Assembly (NCBI GenBank): GCA_028293465.1
Contig: JAQGOT010000195.1
Coordinates: forward strand, 1-26,700
From: Pedosphaera sp.
GTDB lineage: Bacteria; Verrucomicrobiota; Verrucomicrobiia; Limisphaerales; Pedosphaeraceae
Reading direction: 5' to 3'
DNA: 26,700 bases
Shown: positions 7,447 through 15,333 of the stretch, one piece after another
How the letters are laid out: every line of letters starts with the position of its first letter
How positions within the stretch are numbered: the stretch's first letter is position 1
Made by a program: the position numbers and the translations under genes
Notes under the pieces: generated by a model
The model's database searches: none
What the model was told of the DNA's origin: nothing
The model's input: only the letters and a program-made list of their open reading frames with translations

Positions 7447-7734
7447 CTAAGGCACCAGATGACTTGAGATCAGCTTCGCCATCTCAAACATCGTTACCCG
7501 CCCTTTGCCATTAAAAACCGCCTTTAGTTTATCATCCGCGTGGATGACGGCTTTGCGTTCGCTGTCCTGCAAACCGTGCCGTTGAATGTAAGCCCAAAGC
7601 CGTTTGGTCAATTCACTGCGTGGGAGCGGCCTCGGGCCGGTGATCTCGGAAAGCTTCTCATCCGGTTGCACCGGCTTCAGAAAAGACCAGTTGGCTCGGC
7701 GCGCGCCGCGGATGCCGACACTTTTTACAGCCAT
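7447..7734 (-). CDS. SWIB/MDM2 domain protein
   Basis: This 95-residue protein is almost entirely one SWIB/MDM2 fold (about residues 17-93). Visible family features are LKPVQPDEKL, PLPRSELTKRLWAYI, HADDKLKAVF and the terminal MFEMAKLISSHL. The domain is best known from eukaryotic chromatin remodelling factors and MDM2. In bacteria it occurs in Chlamydiae and other PVC members, either alone or fused to topoisomerase I. The N-terminal 15 residues are basic, fitting nucleic-acid association. Its bacterial role is not established. It is convergent with the TetR gene and divergent from the gene at 7906. A weak promoter (TGGACG at 7771-7766, TGTAAT at 7748-7743, minus strand) would give an almost leaderless transcript. 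Confidence 0.9.
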   Translation of the reverse strand: MAVKSVGIRGARRANWSFLKPVQPDEKLSEITGPRPLPRSELTKRLWAYIQRHGLQDSERKAVIHADDKLKAVFNGKGRVTMFEMAKLISSHLVP

Positions 7735-7905
7735 AATTCGTGATTACACTAGGTTAAACCACACCCGTCCACACTCCATGGGGTTTATCCCTCATTGCAG
7801 AGAACGCCATAATTCCGAAGCTTTGTTCAGCTAAAATGCTTTCGTAATTACAGACCAATTCGCCCAAGCCAACGTTCAATCATTCATCCAAACATCCCAC
7901 GCCTG

Positions 7906-9699
7906 ATGCTCATCTACGGCGATCCCCAATTCCAAGCTACCACAGAAGAGTTACTGGCCGGGTTGCGATACCACCTCACCCGGACGCGACTAGACGACCT
8001 CGATAGCCTCCGTGCGCTCATGATTCAGGCCGGACAATTTGAACAAGCCATCAGCGATGCCGATCCAGACCAGCGCATGGAACGATCCGCCGTGGTGATT
8101 ACGAACTTGGCCGCCGCCGCTTTCTATGCCACCTATGCGAAATCCCAGATCAAATTGCCACCGTCCATCCACTCGGCTAACACAGCCCTCGCTCATTTGA
8201 GCCAGGCGCTGCAGAGCATACCCCATCTTCGCGACAAATCTCTTTCGGTAAAAATTCCTGAAGGCTTTGAATTCTACGCGCTCTATCCCGAACAGCATTG
8301 CCATTCCGCTTTGAAGTGGGCCACCGACACCCAAGTCTCCGCTCCCAATCGCGCCGTTCTCGTCATCGGCATTCGCAGTATCGGAACCACCCTGTCCGCG
8401 CTCGTGATGGTCACCCTCGAGGCGGCCGGTTGGAATCCCAAACGCATCACGGTGCGACCAGTTGGCTGTTCATTCGATAGGACCGTTGACCTCCCGCGTT
8501 CATCCCTGGTGGAGATAAAGCACGCACTCGTGGTGGATGAAGGCCCCGGCCTTTCGGGCTCCTCCATGGCGGCGGTCGCTCGCAGCTGGGTTTCCGCCGG
8601 GCTCCGGCACGCGGATGTTTCCTTCCTGCCCGGGCACCATCGGCCACCGGGTCAGGCCGCTTCCGCCGACATACATCGGTGGTGGGCTGCCACCACCCGT
8701 TATGTGACTCCCCTAGAAGAACTGCGCTGGGATGGACTAGCCCTAACTGATTCATTAGCGGCAAAGTCGCAGGAACTCTGCGATGCGACCCAACCCTTTC
8801 CACACATCAAAGACTTGAGTGGAGGTCTGTGGCGTGAAAGCCTTTATTCTGATCAGACAGAGTATCCGCCCGCCGCGATCACTTTTGAACGGTTGAAGTT
8901 TCGTTGCTCCGCTGACGCGGGGTTTTCGGTTTTTTGGAAATTTACCGGCTCCGGCGCGCTCCACTCGCCAGGACATACCTGTGCCTCGACTGCGCTTCAT
9001 CGCTTGACGGAACGTGCGCACAACGGGTGGGGGCCGCAACCATTGGGACTGTTCCGCAGCTTCGTCGCCCTGCCTTGGATCGAAGGAAGACCGCTTTCTG
9101 AAGCAGATGGCAGGAATCCCAGCGTGCTGAGCCACATCGCGCGCTACCTCGCCGACGTCTCCGGCCCACCCCTTACAGCCAGCGAGCAATCCGCTGCCCT
9201 TGCGCGAGTGACCAATTTGCTTTACTGGAACATCAAGGAGGTCTTCGGCGACGGCTTGGCGAATCGCGCTCTGGCGGCCTCCGAGAGAATCCGCAACCTC
9301 CGGCCCTGCCCCACCGCTGGTGATGGCCGCCTAGCGCCTCACGAATGGATGCGCACCGCCGACGGGATCATTCTAAAACTGGATGGCGCTGGCCATGATC
9401 TGGACCACACCCTCATCGGCTGCCAGCCATTGTATTGGGACGTGGCTGGGACCATGATCGAATGGCAGCTATCCAAGCCCTTATGCTCAACTTTTCTCGC
9501 CGTGCTCGAAGCTCGCGGAGTAAGCCTTTGCCCGGAAGCCCTGCCGTTTTTCTGCGCGGCGTATGCGGCGTTTCGGATGGGCCAGTTTTCCCTTTGCGCC
9601 GATGCTTTCACCGGAGATCAGGCCGAGCATCCGCGGCTCGTCCTTGCCTGCGCCAGCTACCGTGACGCGTTGGCGGAACAGTTGCAAAACCTGCGCTGA
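7906..9699 (+). CDS. Uncharacterised two-module protein: phosphoribosyltransferase-like plus kinase-like region
   Basis: This 597-residue protein matches no named enzyme I know. Residues 1-115 look helical. Residues 118-245 resemble a type I phosphoribosyltransferase fold: EGFEFYALYPE, VLVIGIRSIGTTL (151-163), then VVDEGPGLSGSS (209-220), which has the shape of a PRPP-binding loop. The C-terminal half resembles an aminoglycoside-phosphotransferase-type kinase: LPWIEGRPL (389-397, hinge-like), DGRLAPHEW (473-481, catalytic-loop-like) and KLDGAGHDLDH followed by WDVAG (491-515, metal-binding-like). No signal peptide or membrane segment is seen. It stands alone: the SWIB gene diverges to the left and the phosphatase converges from the right. 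It may act on a nucleoside or sugar-phosphate substrate; the function is unknown. I vaguely recall similar uncharacterised proteins in Alphaproteobacteria. Confidence 0.8.
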   Translation: MLIYGDPQFQATTEELLAGLRYHLTRTRLDDLDSLRALMIQAGQFEQAISDADPDQRMERSAVVITNLAAAAFYATYAKSQIKLPPSIHSANTALAHLSQALQSIPHLRDKSLSVKIPEGFEFYALYPEQHCHSALKWATDTQVSAPNRAVLVIGIRSIGTTLSALVMVTLEAAGWNPKRITVRPVGCSFDRTVDLPRSSLVEIKHALVVDEGPGLSGSSMAAVARSWVSAGLRHADVSFLPGHHRPPGQAASADIHRWWAATTRYVTPLEELRWDGLALTDSLAAKSQELCDATQPFPHIKDLSGGLWRESLYSDQTEYPPAAITFERLKFRCSADAGFSVFWKFTGSGALHSPGHTCASTALHRLTERAHNGWGPQPLGLFRSFVALPWIEGRPLSEADGRNPSVLSHIARYLADVSGPPLTASEQSAALARVTNLLYWNIKEVFGDGLANRALAASERIRNLRPCPTAGDGRLAPHEWMRTADGIILKLDGAGHDLDHTLIGCQPLYWDVAGTMIEWQLSKPLCSTFLAVLEARGVSLCPEALPFFCAAYAAFRMGQFSLCADAFTGDQAEHPRLVLACASYRDALAEQLQNLR

Positions 9700-9776
9700 A
9701 TAGCCATTCCCAGCCGCCAACATCTCAACATTGGAATTAGCTCACTTTTCCGCTCTATCGTTTCTGATCCTGGAGC

Positions 9777-9801
9777 CGCTGCCAAGCAACGGCCGGCAGC
9801 G
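9777..9801. terminator. Possible hairpin between convergent genes
   Basis: CGCTGCC and GGCAGCG form 7-bp arms around an 11-base loop in the 103-base gap between two convergent genes. It begins one base beyond the phosphatase stop codon. It could serve both strands but has no T-run, so it is only a weak terminator candidate. Confidence 0.3.
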
Positions 9802-9802
9802 T

Positions 9803-10387
9803 TCAGCGGTTCAAGCAAACGATCCTCGGTCCAAAATCGCTTAAGGCAATGATGGTGACGCAAGCTGGATCGACTTCAATCCGTTGAAATAAATCCAGCG
9901 GCACCCCGAGATAATAAGCCAGCGCCGCCCTGATGGGATCTCCGTGGCTGAACACCGCCAAGGTTTGGTCCGGGTATTCTTTGCGCAGCCGATGAATTTC
10001 TGACACCATCCGCAATTGTACTTCCAGCATCAACTCCCCATCAGGGATGCGAGTTCCGCTCCGGAAAGAATTCCATTGCTGCCAGCGCGGAAGGGTCTCC
10101 AAATGTTCAAATGTCTGACGCGTCCAATCGCCAAAATCGATCTCGTTCAACGCGTCCGAAATCTGGATATCCAATCCCAGACGCTTCGCCAGTGGAACGG
10201 CCGTTTCTATCGCCCGCTCCAGCGGACTGCTAAAGATGAGTTCGATCGGGTCTTTCGCCAAGCGCACAGCCAACCGCTCTGCTTGCCGCTTCCCCTCGCG
10301 ATTCAGACTGATTCCCGGCATACGACCGGCAATCGCTTTGCCTACCAGGTCGTTGTTGCCGTGGCGTATCAGGTAGATCGTGGTCAT
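9803..10387 (-). CDS. Histidine phosphatase (phosphoglycerate-mutase superfamily, MSMEG_4193-like)
   Basis: This 194-residue branch 1 histidine phosphatase has LIRHG with the catalytic His at residue 9, an acid residue in LNEIDFGDW (Glu82), and FSHGDPIRA with the second His at 148. AGRMPGISLNREG and SSPLERAIETA resemble the actinobacterial MSMEG_4193 subfamily of putative phosphomutases. It probably removes phosphate from a small metabolite. The ATG at 10387 puts the RHG motif at the usual distance from the start; an in-frame ATG at 10441 would add 18 residues and sit five bases from the upstream stop. It follows the glycosidase-like gene and ino1 on the same strand. An inositol phosphate or sugar phosphate is therefore a reasonable substrate guess. 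Family is certain, substrate inferred. Confidence 0.88.
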   Translation of the reverse strand: MTTIYLIRHGNNDLVGKAIAGRMPGISLNREGKRQAERLAVRLAKDPIELIFSSPLERAIETAVPLAKRLGLDIQISDALNEIDFGDWTRQTFEHLETLPRWQQWNSFRSGTRIPDGELMLEVQLRMVSEIHRLRKEYPDQTLAVFSHGDPIRAALAYYLGVPLDLFQRIEVDPACVTIIALSDFGPRIVCLNR

Positions 10388-10446
10388 GTGCGAAGCGGAG
10401 CTGGTTTGCGCTGCTCCAACTGCGGGCAGCGCGTCGGTCATCGCCA

Positions 10447-11403
10447 CTAATTCCCGCCGATGACCTCCGGTTGTGAAAGGCAGTTGCGCGCCCGGTCGAG
10501 GCTTGACTGGAATCCCCTCGGCGAATGAAGCACATAGCGAGTGACGACCTCCCGCGCAAAACACGCAAACTCCGCCAGGTCCACTGGGGGGCTGGTGCAA
10601 TTAGGGGCCCGGCCGCGGGAGGGTGGCGTGAAGCAAAGCGTAATCGTCGTTTCGAACTCCGCCAAAGCTTTCATCTGCCGGTCAAACCACTCCACAGCAT
10701 ATGGGCGGCCCCAGTCCGCCCAACTGATGCCGGTGCGCAATCTCTTCACCCCCAATTTCCTCAACCACGCCACGGCTGATTCGAGGCGGTGATCCTCATA
10801 ATGAAACCACTGGCAAATGCCCATCGCCGGGTTGAAATGGTCGAGTCCCGGTTTCGGCGTGCCATCTTCCCGGATCAAGCCCATGTAAAAATGGCGATAA
10901 TAAGAGCTCCCTTCACTTTCCTTGTGACGGGTCGTCGCCTCCCATTGTCGGGGAAGATCGAGGAGGCTGTACCAGTAAACGCGCTCGGTGCGGTTCAACA
11001 ACAGCTCGCTGGTCCTTTGCAGGCCGAACACTTGGACCTCACCCGCCCCGAATGTGGATACGCCCACCTCGGTCACCCAGATGGGCAGGTGAGTTACGGC
11101 CCGGATTTCGTCGAGCTTTTTGGGCCAGTCATTGATTTGCCAATGGTTCCAATCCAGCGGAAAACCATGGACTGCCACACCATCCAGATGGTCGAGCAGA
11201 TGATAGCTGTTCAGCAGCGAGATAAAATTGGGATCAATTGGCGAGATCCCGCCGAGGATCAACGGCAGCTTCGGGCACACTTCCCGGATGGCGAGAGCGG
11301 CCATTTGCGTCATCGCCGCAAACTCCTTCCAGCCGGGATCCATTTGGAAGTCCCAATGCGACAGGTTGTTCGGCTCGTTCCACAGCTTGATTGCTTCGAT
11401 CAT
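10447..11403 (-). CDS. Clan GH-A glycosidase-like protein with circularly permuted order
   Basis: This 318-residue protein has the parts of a beta-xylosidase-like (GH39-type) TIM barrel. KLWNEPNN at residues 6-13 carries the acid/base Glu10, and VTEVGVST at 110-117 carries the nucleophile Glu112. RVYWYSLLDL and YMGLIREDGTPKPGL normally lie near the end of such proteins, but here they are at about 141-187. The segment that normally comes first follows: MGICQWFHYEDH (194-205), LRTGISWADWGRP (222-234), LCFTPP and EVVTRY (to 290). The halves are thus swapped within one open frame, with about 28 unmatched residues at the end. The ATG at 11403 was chosen because AGGAGA precedes it by five bases. 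The gene overlaps the out-of-frame 3' tail of ino1 by 170 bases. It may be a working permutant, a duplication remnant or a chimera. Confidence 0.75.
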   Translation of the reverse strand: MIEAIKLWNEPNNLSHWDFQMDPGWKEFAAMTQMAALAIREVCPKLPLILGGISPIDPNFISLLNSYHLLDHLDGVAVHGFPLDWNHWQINDWPKKLDEIRAVTHLPIWVTEVGVSTFGAGEVQVFGLQRTSELLLNRTERVYWYSLLDLPRQWEATTRHKESEGSSYYRHFYMGLIREDGTPKPGLDHFNPAMGICQWFHYEDHRLESAVAWLRKLGVKRLRTGISWADWGRPYAVEWFDRQMKALAEFETTITLCFTPPSRGRAPNCTSPPVDLAEFACFAREVVTRYVLHSPRGFQSSLDRARNCLSQPEVIGGN

Positions 11404-12520
11404 CGTTTCTCCTGTGCTCCGCGATGAATGCCTCGGTGAGCTGCCGGGCCTCATTGTCGGTAAATTGCCGCGGCGGCGACTTCATGAAATAGCTGGCCGG
11501 CCCCACCAGCGCCCCGCCAATGCCGTGATCGAGCGCCAGCTTCGCGCAACGGATGGCGTCAATCACCACGCCCGCGGAATTGGGTGAATCCCACACCTCC
11601 AATTTCACCTCACAATTCAGCGGCACATTCCCGAACGTCGTTCCTTCCATACGGATGTAGCACCACTTGCGGTCGGCCAGCCACGGCACATAATCGCTCG
11701 GCCCCACGTGCGCATCGTGGTTGGACAGCGGCACGTCCAACTGGCTGGTGACCGCATTGGTTTTGGAGATCTTCTTCGATTCCAACCGGTCCCGTTCCAG
11801 CATGTTCATGAAATCCGTGTTGCCGCCAAAGTTCAGTTGATACGTGTGATCCAACCGGACTCCCCGCTCGCGGAACAGGTTCGTCAACACTCGATGCGTG
11901 ATCGTGGCGCCCACTTGGGATTTGATGTCATCCCCGATCACCGGCAGGCCGCGCTCCGCAAACCGCTTCTGCCAGTAAGGTTGTGAAGCGATGAATACCG
12001 GGATGCAGTTAATAAACGCACAACCGGCTTCCAGCACCTGTTCGACGTACCATTTCGTGGCCATCTCAGAACCTACCGGCAGATACGAAACCACCACGTC
12101 CGTGCGGGTGGCTTTGAGAATCCCCACGATATCATCGGTCGGCCCCGGAGCCTTGGTAATAACCTCGTTCAGGTATTTCCCCAGGCCGTCATGGGTCATA
12201 CCACGCTGCACCGGAATCCCCTTCGGCGGCACGTCAGAAAATTTGATGGTGTTGTTCGGCTCGGCGAAAATGGCTTCGGCAAGGTCCCGGCCCACCTTGG
12301 TCTGATTAATGTCAAACGCCGCCGAAAATTCGATGTCGTGGATGTGATAGCCGCCCAGGTTGATGTGCATCAACCCGGGAACGGCTTCCCCCACCTTGGC
12401 GTCCTGATAAAATTCCACTCCCTGCACCAGCGCCGAAGCGCAGTTGCCCACCCCGATGATTGCCACGCGAATTTTCTTCCCGCTGGCGCCGTTTCCGTTC
12501 GGGTAATGGTTCGCCTCCAT
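11234..12520 (-). CDS. ino1: Inositol-3-phosphate synthase with abnormal C-terminal extension
   Basis: This NAD-dependent enzyme turns glucose-6-phosphate into inositol-3-phosphate, the committed step to inositol. The Rossmann motif VAIIGVGNCASALVQG is near residue 20. FSAAFDINQTKVGRDL, SYLPVGSE, FINCIPVFIAS, IGDDIKSQVGATITHR, LNFGGNTDFMNM, KLEVWDSPNSAGVVIDA and SYFMKSPP follow, matching the actinobacterial-type short enzymes. The ATG at 12520 gives MEANHYPNGNG before the core; the frame is open to 12658, but that stretch has no recognisable content. The conserved enzyme ends near TEAFIAEH, about residue 370. The frame then continues about 56 residues by reading the glycosidase gene out of frame, so the native stop appears lost. 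It heads the minus arm of the cluster. Confidence 0.92.
   Translation of the reverse strand: MEANHYPNGNGASGKKIRVAIIGVGNCASALVQGVEFYQDAKVGEAVPGLMHINLGGYHIHDIEFSAAFDINQTKVGRDLAEAIFAEPNNTIKFSDVPPKGIPVQRGMTHDGLGKYLNEVITKAPGPTDDIVGILKATRTDVVVSYLPVGSEMATKWYVEQVLEAGCAFINCIPVFIASQPYWQKRFAERGLPVIGDDIKSQVGATITHRVLTNLFRERGVRLDHTYQLNFGGNTDFMNMLERDRLESKKISKTNAVTSQLDVPLSNHDAHVGPSDYVPWLADRKWCYIRMEGTTFGNVPLNCEVKLEVWDSPNSAGVVIDAIRCAKLALDHGIGGALVGPASYFMKSPPRQFTDNEARQLTEAFIAEHRRNDDRSNQAVERAEQPVALGLPNGSRLEGVCGDDANGRSRHPGSVPEAAVDPRRDLAN
11408..11413 (-). promoter_or_regulatory. Shine-Dalgarno site AGGAGA for the permuted glycosidase gene
   Basis: On the minus strand AGGAGA ends four bases before the ATG at 11403. 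Strong sites of this kind are uncommon in this window, so it supports translation starting exactly at the permutation point. It lies inside the ino1 reading frame. Confidence 0.55.
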
Positions 12521-12850
12521 GAACCTGAACTTATTCGCTCTCACCACCACTTTGCCACTGGGGTATTTACATGCTTTAACCTTGCTTGAAGCCGGAAAAC
12601 ATTTTCCGTCCGGCGAAATCAGACCTCGAACTGCTGGCACCCGTTCGCCCATTGCCAATTCCGGTAGTGATTTGCCCCATGGAATGAATTCTGGATGGGA
12701 GCATACTCCAATGGCCGGTCGTTCGGCGTCGCTTGTGATCCTCCTGCCATTTCGGCGGTGCCGGACACTGCGTTACGTAAATGGCCCCGGTTAAACGGGT
12801 GGTTCGCCCCAGTAGTTGAACCGCACTGCCGATTTAAGGTTTGATGGCAC
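12521..12850. promoter_or_regulatory. Divergent control region of the biosynthetic cluster
   Basis: These 330 bases lie between the starts of ino1 (minus) and the first epimerase gene (plus), so they must hold the promoters for both arms unless transcripts enter from elsewhere. A 16-base palindrome at 12593-12608 is listed separately. TTACGTAA (12773-12780) is a short palindrome nearer the plus-strand gene. No convincing pair of -35 and -10 boxes was identified for either direction. No small gene is supported. Confidence 0.55.
12593..12608. promoter_or_regulatory. 16-base palindrome upstream of ino1
   Basis: CGGAAAACATTTTCCG has perfect 7-bp arms around a 2-base centre and lies 73 bases before the ino1 ATG. 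Its size suits a dimeric repressor or activator operator. No regulator gene is present in the cluster itself. Confidence 0.4.
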
Positions 12851-13969
12851 ATGAATAGAAGAGTTCTGATAACCGGTGGTGCGGGATTCATCGGCTCGCA
12901 CCTCGCCGATGAACTGCTTGACCAGGGTTATGAAGTGCGCGTCCTGGACAACCTCGCCCCCCAGGTGCATGGCCCCGGTTGCCAGAAACCTTCCTACCTC
13001 AGCCCTGAAATTGAATTGCTCCGCGGCGATGTTCGCAACCGGGAAATGGTCCGCCAGGCCCTGCGGGGCATTGATGCGGTGTTTCACTTCGCCGCCATGG
13101 TGGGCGTCGGCCAGAGCATGTATGAGGTCGCCGAATACACTTCGGTCAATAATGAGGGCACTGCCAATCTGTTGCAGGCGCTGATCGAAAAACCGGTCGA
13201 GCGTTTGGTCGTGGCTTCCAGCATGAGTCTTTACGGTGAGGGCTTGTATCGCACCGCTGACGGCACTCTGGTGTCGGGTAATGAGCGGAGCCTGGCGCAG
13301 TTGAAATCCCGCGACTGGGAACTGCGTGATGCTCACGGAGAAATCCTGACCCCGCTCCCGACACCGGAGACCAAGCCCCCCGCGCTCGCCTCGGTTTATG
13401 CCCTCTCCAAATTCGACCAGGAGCAGCTCTGCCTGATGTTGGGCCGCGCCTACCAGATCTCCACCGTCGCCCTCCGCTTTTTCAACGTCTATGGCACGCG
13501 CCAGGCCCTTTCCAATCCTTATACCGGCGTGCTGGCCATTTTCGCCTCGCGCTTCCTGAACGGCAATGCCCCGCTCATCTTTGAGGACGGCTTGCAACAA
13601 CGGGACTTTGTCAGTGTGTACGATGTCGCCCGCGCCGCTCGCCTGGCGCTCGAAAGCCCCGACGCCGCGGGACGCGTGTTCAACATCGGCAGCGGCCAGC
13701 ATTACACCATCAAGGAACTTGCCGGCCGGATGTCCGAAGTCCTCGGCCAGCAGGACCTGGTCGCGGAAATCAGCGGAAAATACCGCGTGGGGGACATCCG
13801 CCATTGCTTTGCGGACATCCATCTCGCCCGAACCATTCTGGGCTACGAACCACGCGTTTCGCTCGCCGATGGGTTGCTGGAGTTGGTGACCTGGCTCGAA
13901 GGCCAGGTGGCGGAGGATCGGGTTGATCAAGCCCGCGCTGAGCTTTCTACGCGAGGTCTGACCGTATGA
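12851..13969 (+). CDS. NAD-dependent epimerase/dehydratase (dTDP-L-rhamnose 4-epimerase-like)
   Basis: This extended short-chain dehydrogenase acts on a nucleotide sugar. The cofactor loop GGAGFIGS is at residues 9-16, the catalytic serine region VASSMSLYGEGLYR at about 121-134, and the Tyr-x3-Lys pair is Y183/K187 in YALSKFDQE. RFFNVYGTRQALSNPYTGVL and GDIRHCFADI further in resemble sequences annotated as dTDP-L-rhamnose 4-epimerase, although UDP-glucose 4-epimerases are close relatives. The 372-residue length fits. It likely changes stereochemistry at C4 of an activated sugar. Its stop overlaps the start of the next epimerase as ATGA, indicating coupled translation. It is the first gene of the plus arm of the cluster. 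The exact sugar substrate is not decidable here. Confidence 0.88.
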   Translation: MNRRVLITGGAGFIGSHLADELLDQGYEVRVLDNLAPQVHGPGCQKPSYLSPEIELLRGDVRNREMVRQALRGIDAVFHFAAMVGVGQSMYEVAEYTSVNNEGTANLLQALIEKPVERLVVASSMSLYGEGLYRTADGTLVSGNERSLAQLKSRDWELRDAHGEILTPLPTPETKPPALASVYALSKFDQEQLCLMLGRAYQISTVALRFFNVYGTRQALSNPYTGVLAIFASRFLNGNAPLIFEDGLQQRDFVSVYDVARAARLALESPDAAGRVFNIGSGQHYTIKELAGRMSEVLGQQDLVAEISGKYRVGDIRHCFADIHLARTILGYEPRVSLADGLLELVTWLEGQVAEDRVDQARAELSTRGLTV

Positions 13970-15261
13970 CAAACTGTAAAACCCGAACGAAACGAAACGG
14001 GAAGGTTCACAATCCGGTCCGCTTGACGGCGCGCGTGCCGGGGCTCTCCCTCATGGCGAAACCGCTTCGGAGCAAGCCGGTGCTGATCACCGGCGGAGCT
14101 GGGTTTATCGGCACCAACCTGGCCCACCGGTTGCTTTCAGCTGGGCAACCCGTGCTGTTATATGACAATCTTCGGCGTCCCGGCGTCGAGCGCAATCTGC
14201 AATGGCTCCAGGCCACACACGGTGATCTGTTGCGCGTCGAAGTCGCCGATGTGCAGAATTTCCGCGCCCTGCGGCAGGCAACCCGGCACGCCTTCCGCGT
14301 CTTCCATTTTGCCGCGCAAGTGGCCGTCACCAGCAGTTTGCAGGATCCGATTTACGACTTTGAAGTCAATGCACGAGGCACACTCAACCTCCTGGAAAGC
14401 CTGCGCATGCTCCCGACCCCTCCCCCGCTCCTCTTCACCAGCACGAACAAGGTTTATGGCGATCTGGGCGACGTGGAGTTGCAGGTGAGCGGCCCTCGGT
14501 ATGAACCCGTTGACCCAGCCCTGCGTGAACATGGTTTCAACGAATCGCGCCCGTTGAATTTCCACAGCCCTTACGGCTGTTCCAAGGGTTGCGCCTGCCA
14601 GTATGTGCTGGATTACACGCGGACTTTTCATCTCCCGGCCGTGGCGTTTCACATGAGCTGCATCTACGGTTTGCACCAACTCGGCACCGAGGACCAGGGC
14701 TGGGTGGCGCACTTCCTGATCCAGGCGCTCGAGAATTCATCCATCAACATCTACGGAGATGGCCGGCAGGTTCGTGACATTCTGTTCGTGGAGGACCTCA
14801 TCGATGCCTTCCTGCTCGCCCACGAGCACATGGGCACGTTGGCCGGCCAATCCTTCAACATGGGTGGCGGTCCCGGCAATACCATCAGTCTTCTCGAGTT
14901 GATCGATTTGATTGCGGAGTTGCAGGCCCGGTCGCCGGCGCTTCGCTTCGACGCCTGGCGCTCTGCGGATCAGCGCTATTACGTCTCCGATATCCGCAAG
15001 TTCTCCGAGGCCACGGGATGGGCGCCCAAGGTGAAGGTTCGCGAAGGGGTGACCCGGCTTTATGAATGGCTCACGGAATCGCGCCCGTCTGCGTCCCCAA
15101 AGATCCTGCCCCTGAACGGGGTCGTTGCCGCCGGCAACGGGCATCAACCAGACTACCATCGTCGCAACGCCGGGAGAAAGCCCGCTCCCCTCAAACGCCT
15201 CCGTGAACCCAATCGCGTTAACGGCAAATGCACCGTAAAAAAGCTGGTCAAGGCCCCTTAG
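13966..15261 (+). CDS. NAD-dependent epimerase (CDP-paratose 2-epimerase-like)
   Basis: This second extended SDR has GGAGFIGT at residues 43-50 and TSTNKVYGDL with the catalytic Thr/Ser near 158-160. FHSPYGCSKG carries the Tyr203/Lys207 pair, and MSCIYG, GTEDQGWVAHFL and YGDGRQVRD follow. These resemble CDP-paratose (tyvelose) 2-epimerases, which invert C2 of a nucleotide-linked sugar. The start overlaps the previous stop as ATGA. It adds a 29-residue basic leader; an in-frame ATG at 14053 (MAKPLRSKP) is the alternative and lies nearer the Rossmann fold. After about residue 372 there is a 60-residue low-complexity basic tail with no counterpart in usual family members. The family is sure; the substrate is inferred. 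Confidence 0.87.
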   Translation: MTNCKTRTKRNGKVHNPVRLTARVPGLSLMAKPLRSKPVLITGGAGFIGTNLAHRLLSAGQPVLLYDNLRRPGVERNLQWLQATHGDLLRVEVADVQNFRALRQATRHAFRVFHFAAQVAVTSSLQDPIYDFEVNARGTLNLLESLRMLPTPPPLLFTSTNKVYGDLGDVELQVSGPRYEPVDPALREHGFNESRPLNFHSPYGCSKGCACQYVLDYTRTFHLPAVAFHMSCIYGLHQLGTEDQGWVAHFLIQALENSSINIYGDGRQVRDILFVEDLIDAFLLAHEHMGTLAGQSFNMGGGPGNTISLLELIDLIAELQARSPALRFDAWRSADQRYYVSDIRKFSEATGWAPKVKVREGVTRLYEWLTESRPSASPKILPLNGVVAAGNGHQPDYHRRNAGRKPAPLKRLREPNRVNGKCTVKKLVKAP

Positions 15262-15333
15262 TTTCGGCGGAAGGCCGGATTCGACCGCTTCAGAATCAAA
15301 GCAGCGAACAGATAAATATAAATACTTCAACCT

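Noticed and set aside
12791..13972. Minus-strand open frame of 393 codons opposite the first epimerase
   Set aside because: The plus strand encodes a clear SDR epimerase with all motifs; the antisense product resembles nothing.
15123..15139. Hairpin CGTTGCC / GGCAACG
   Set aside because: It lies inside the coding tail of the second epimerase and has no T-tract, so a terminator or regulatory role is not supported.
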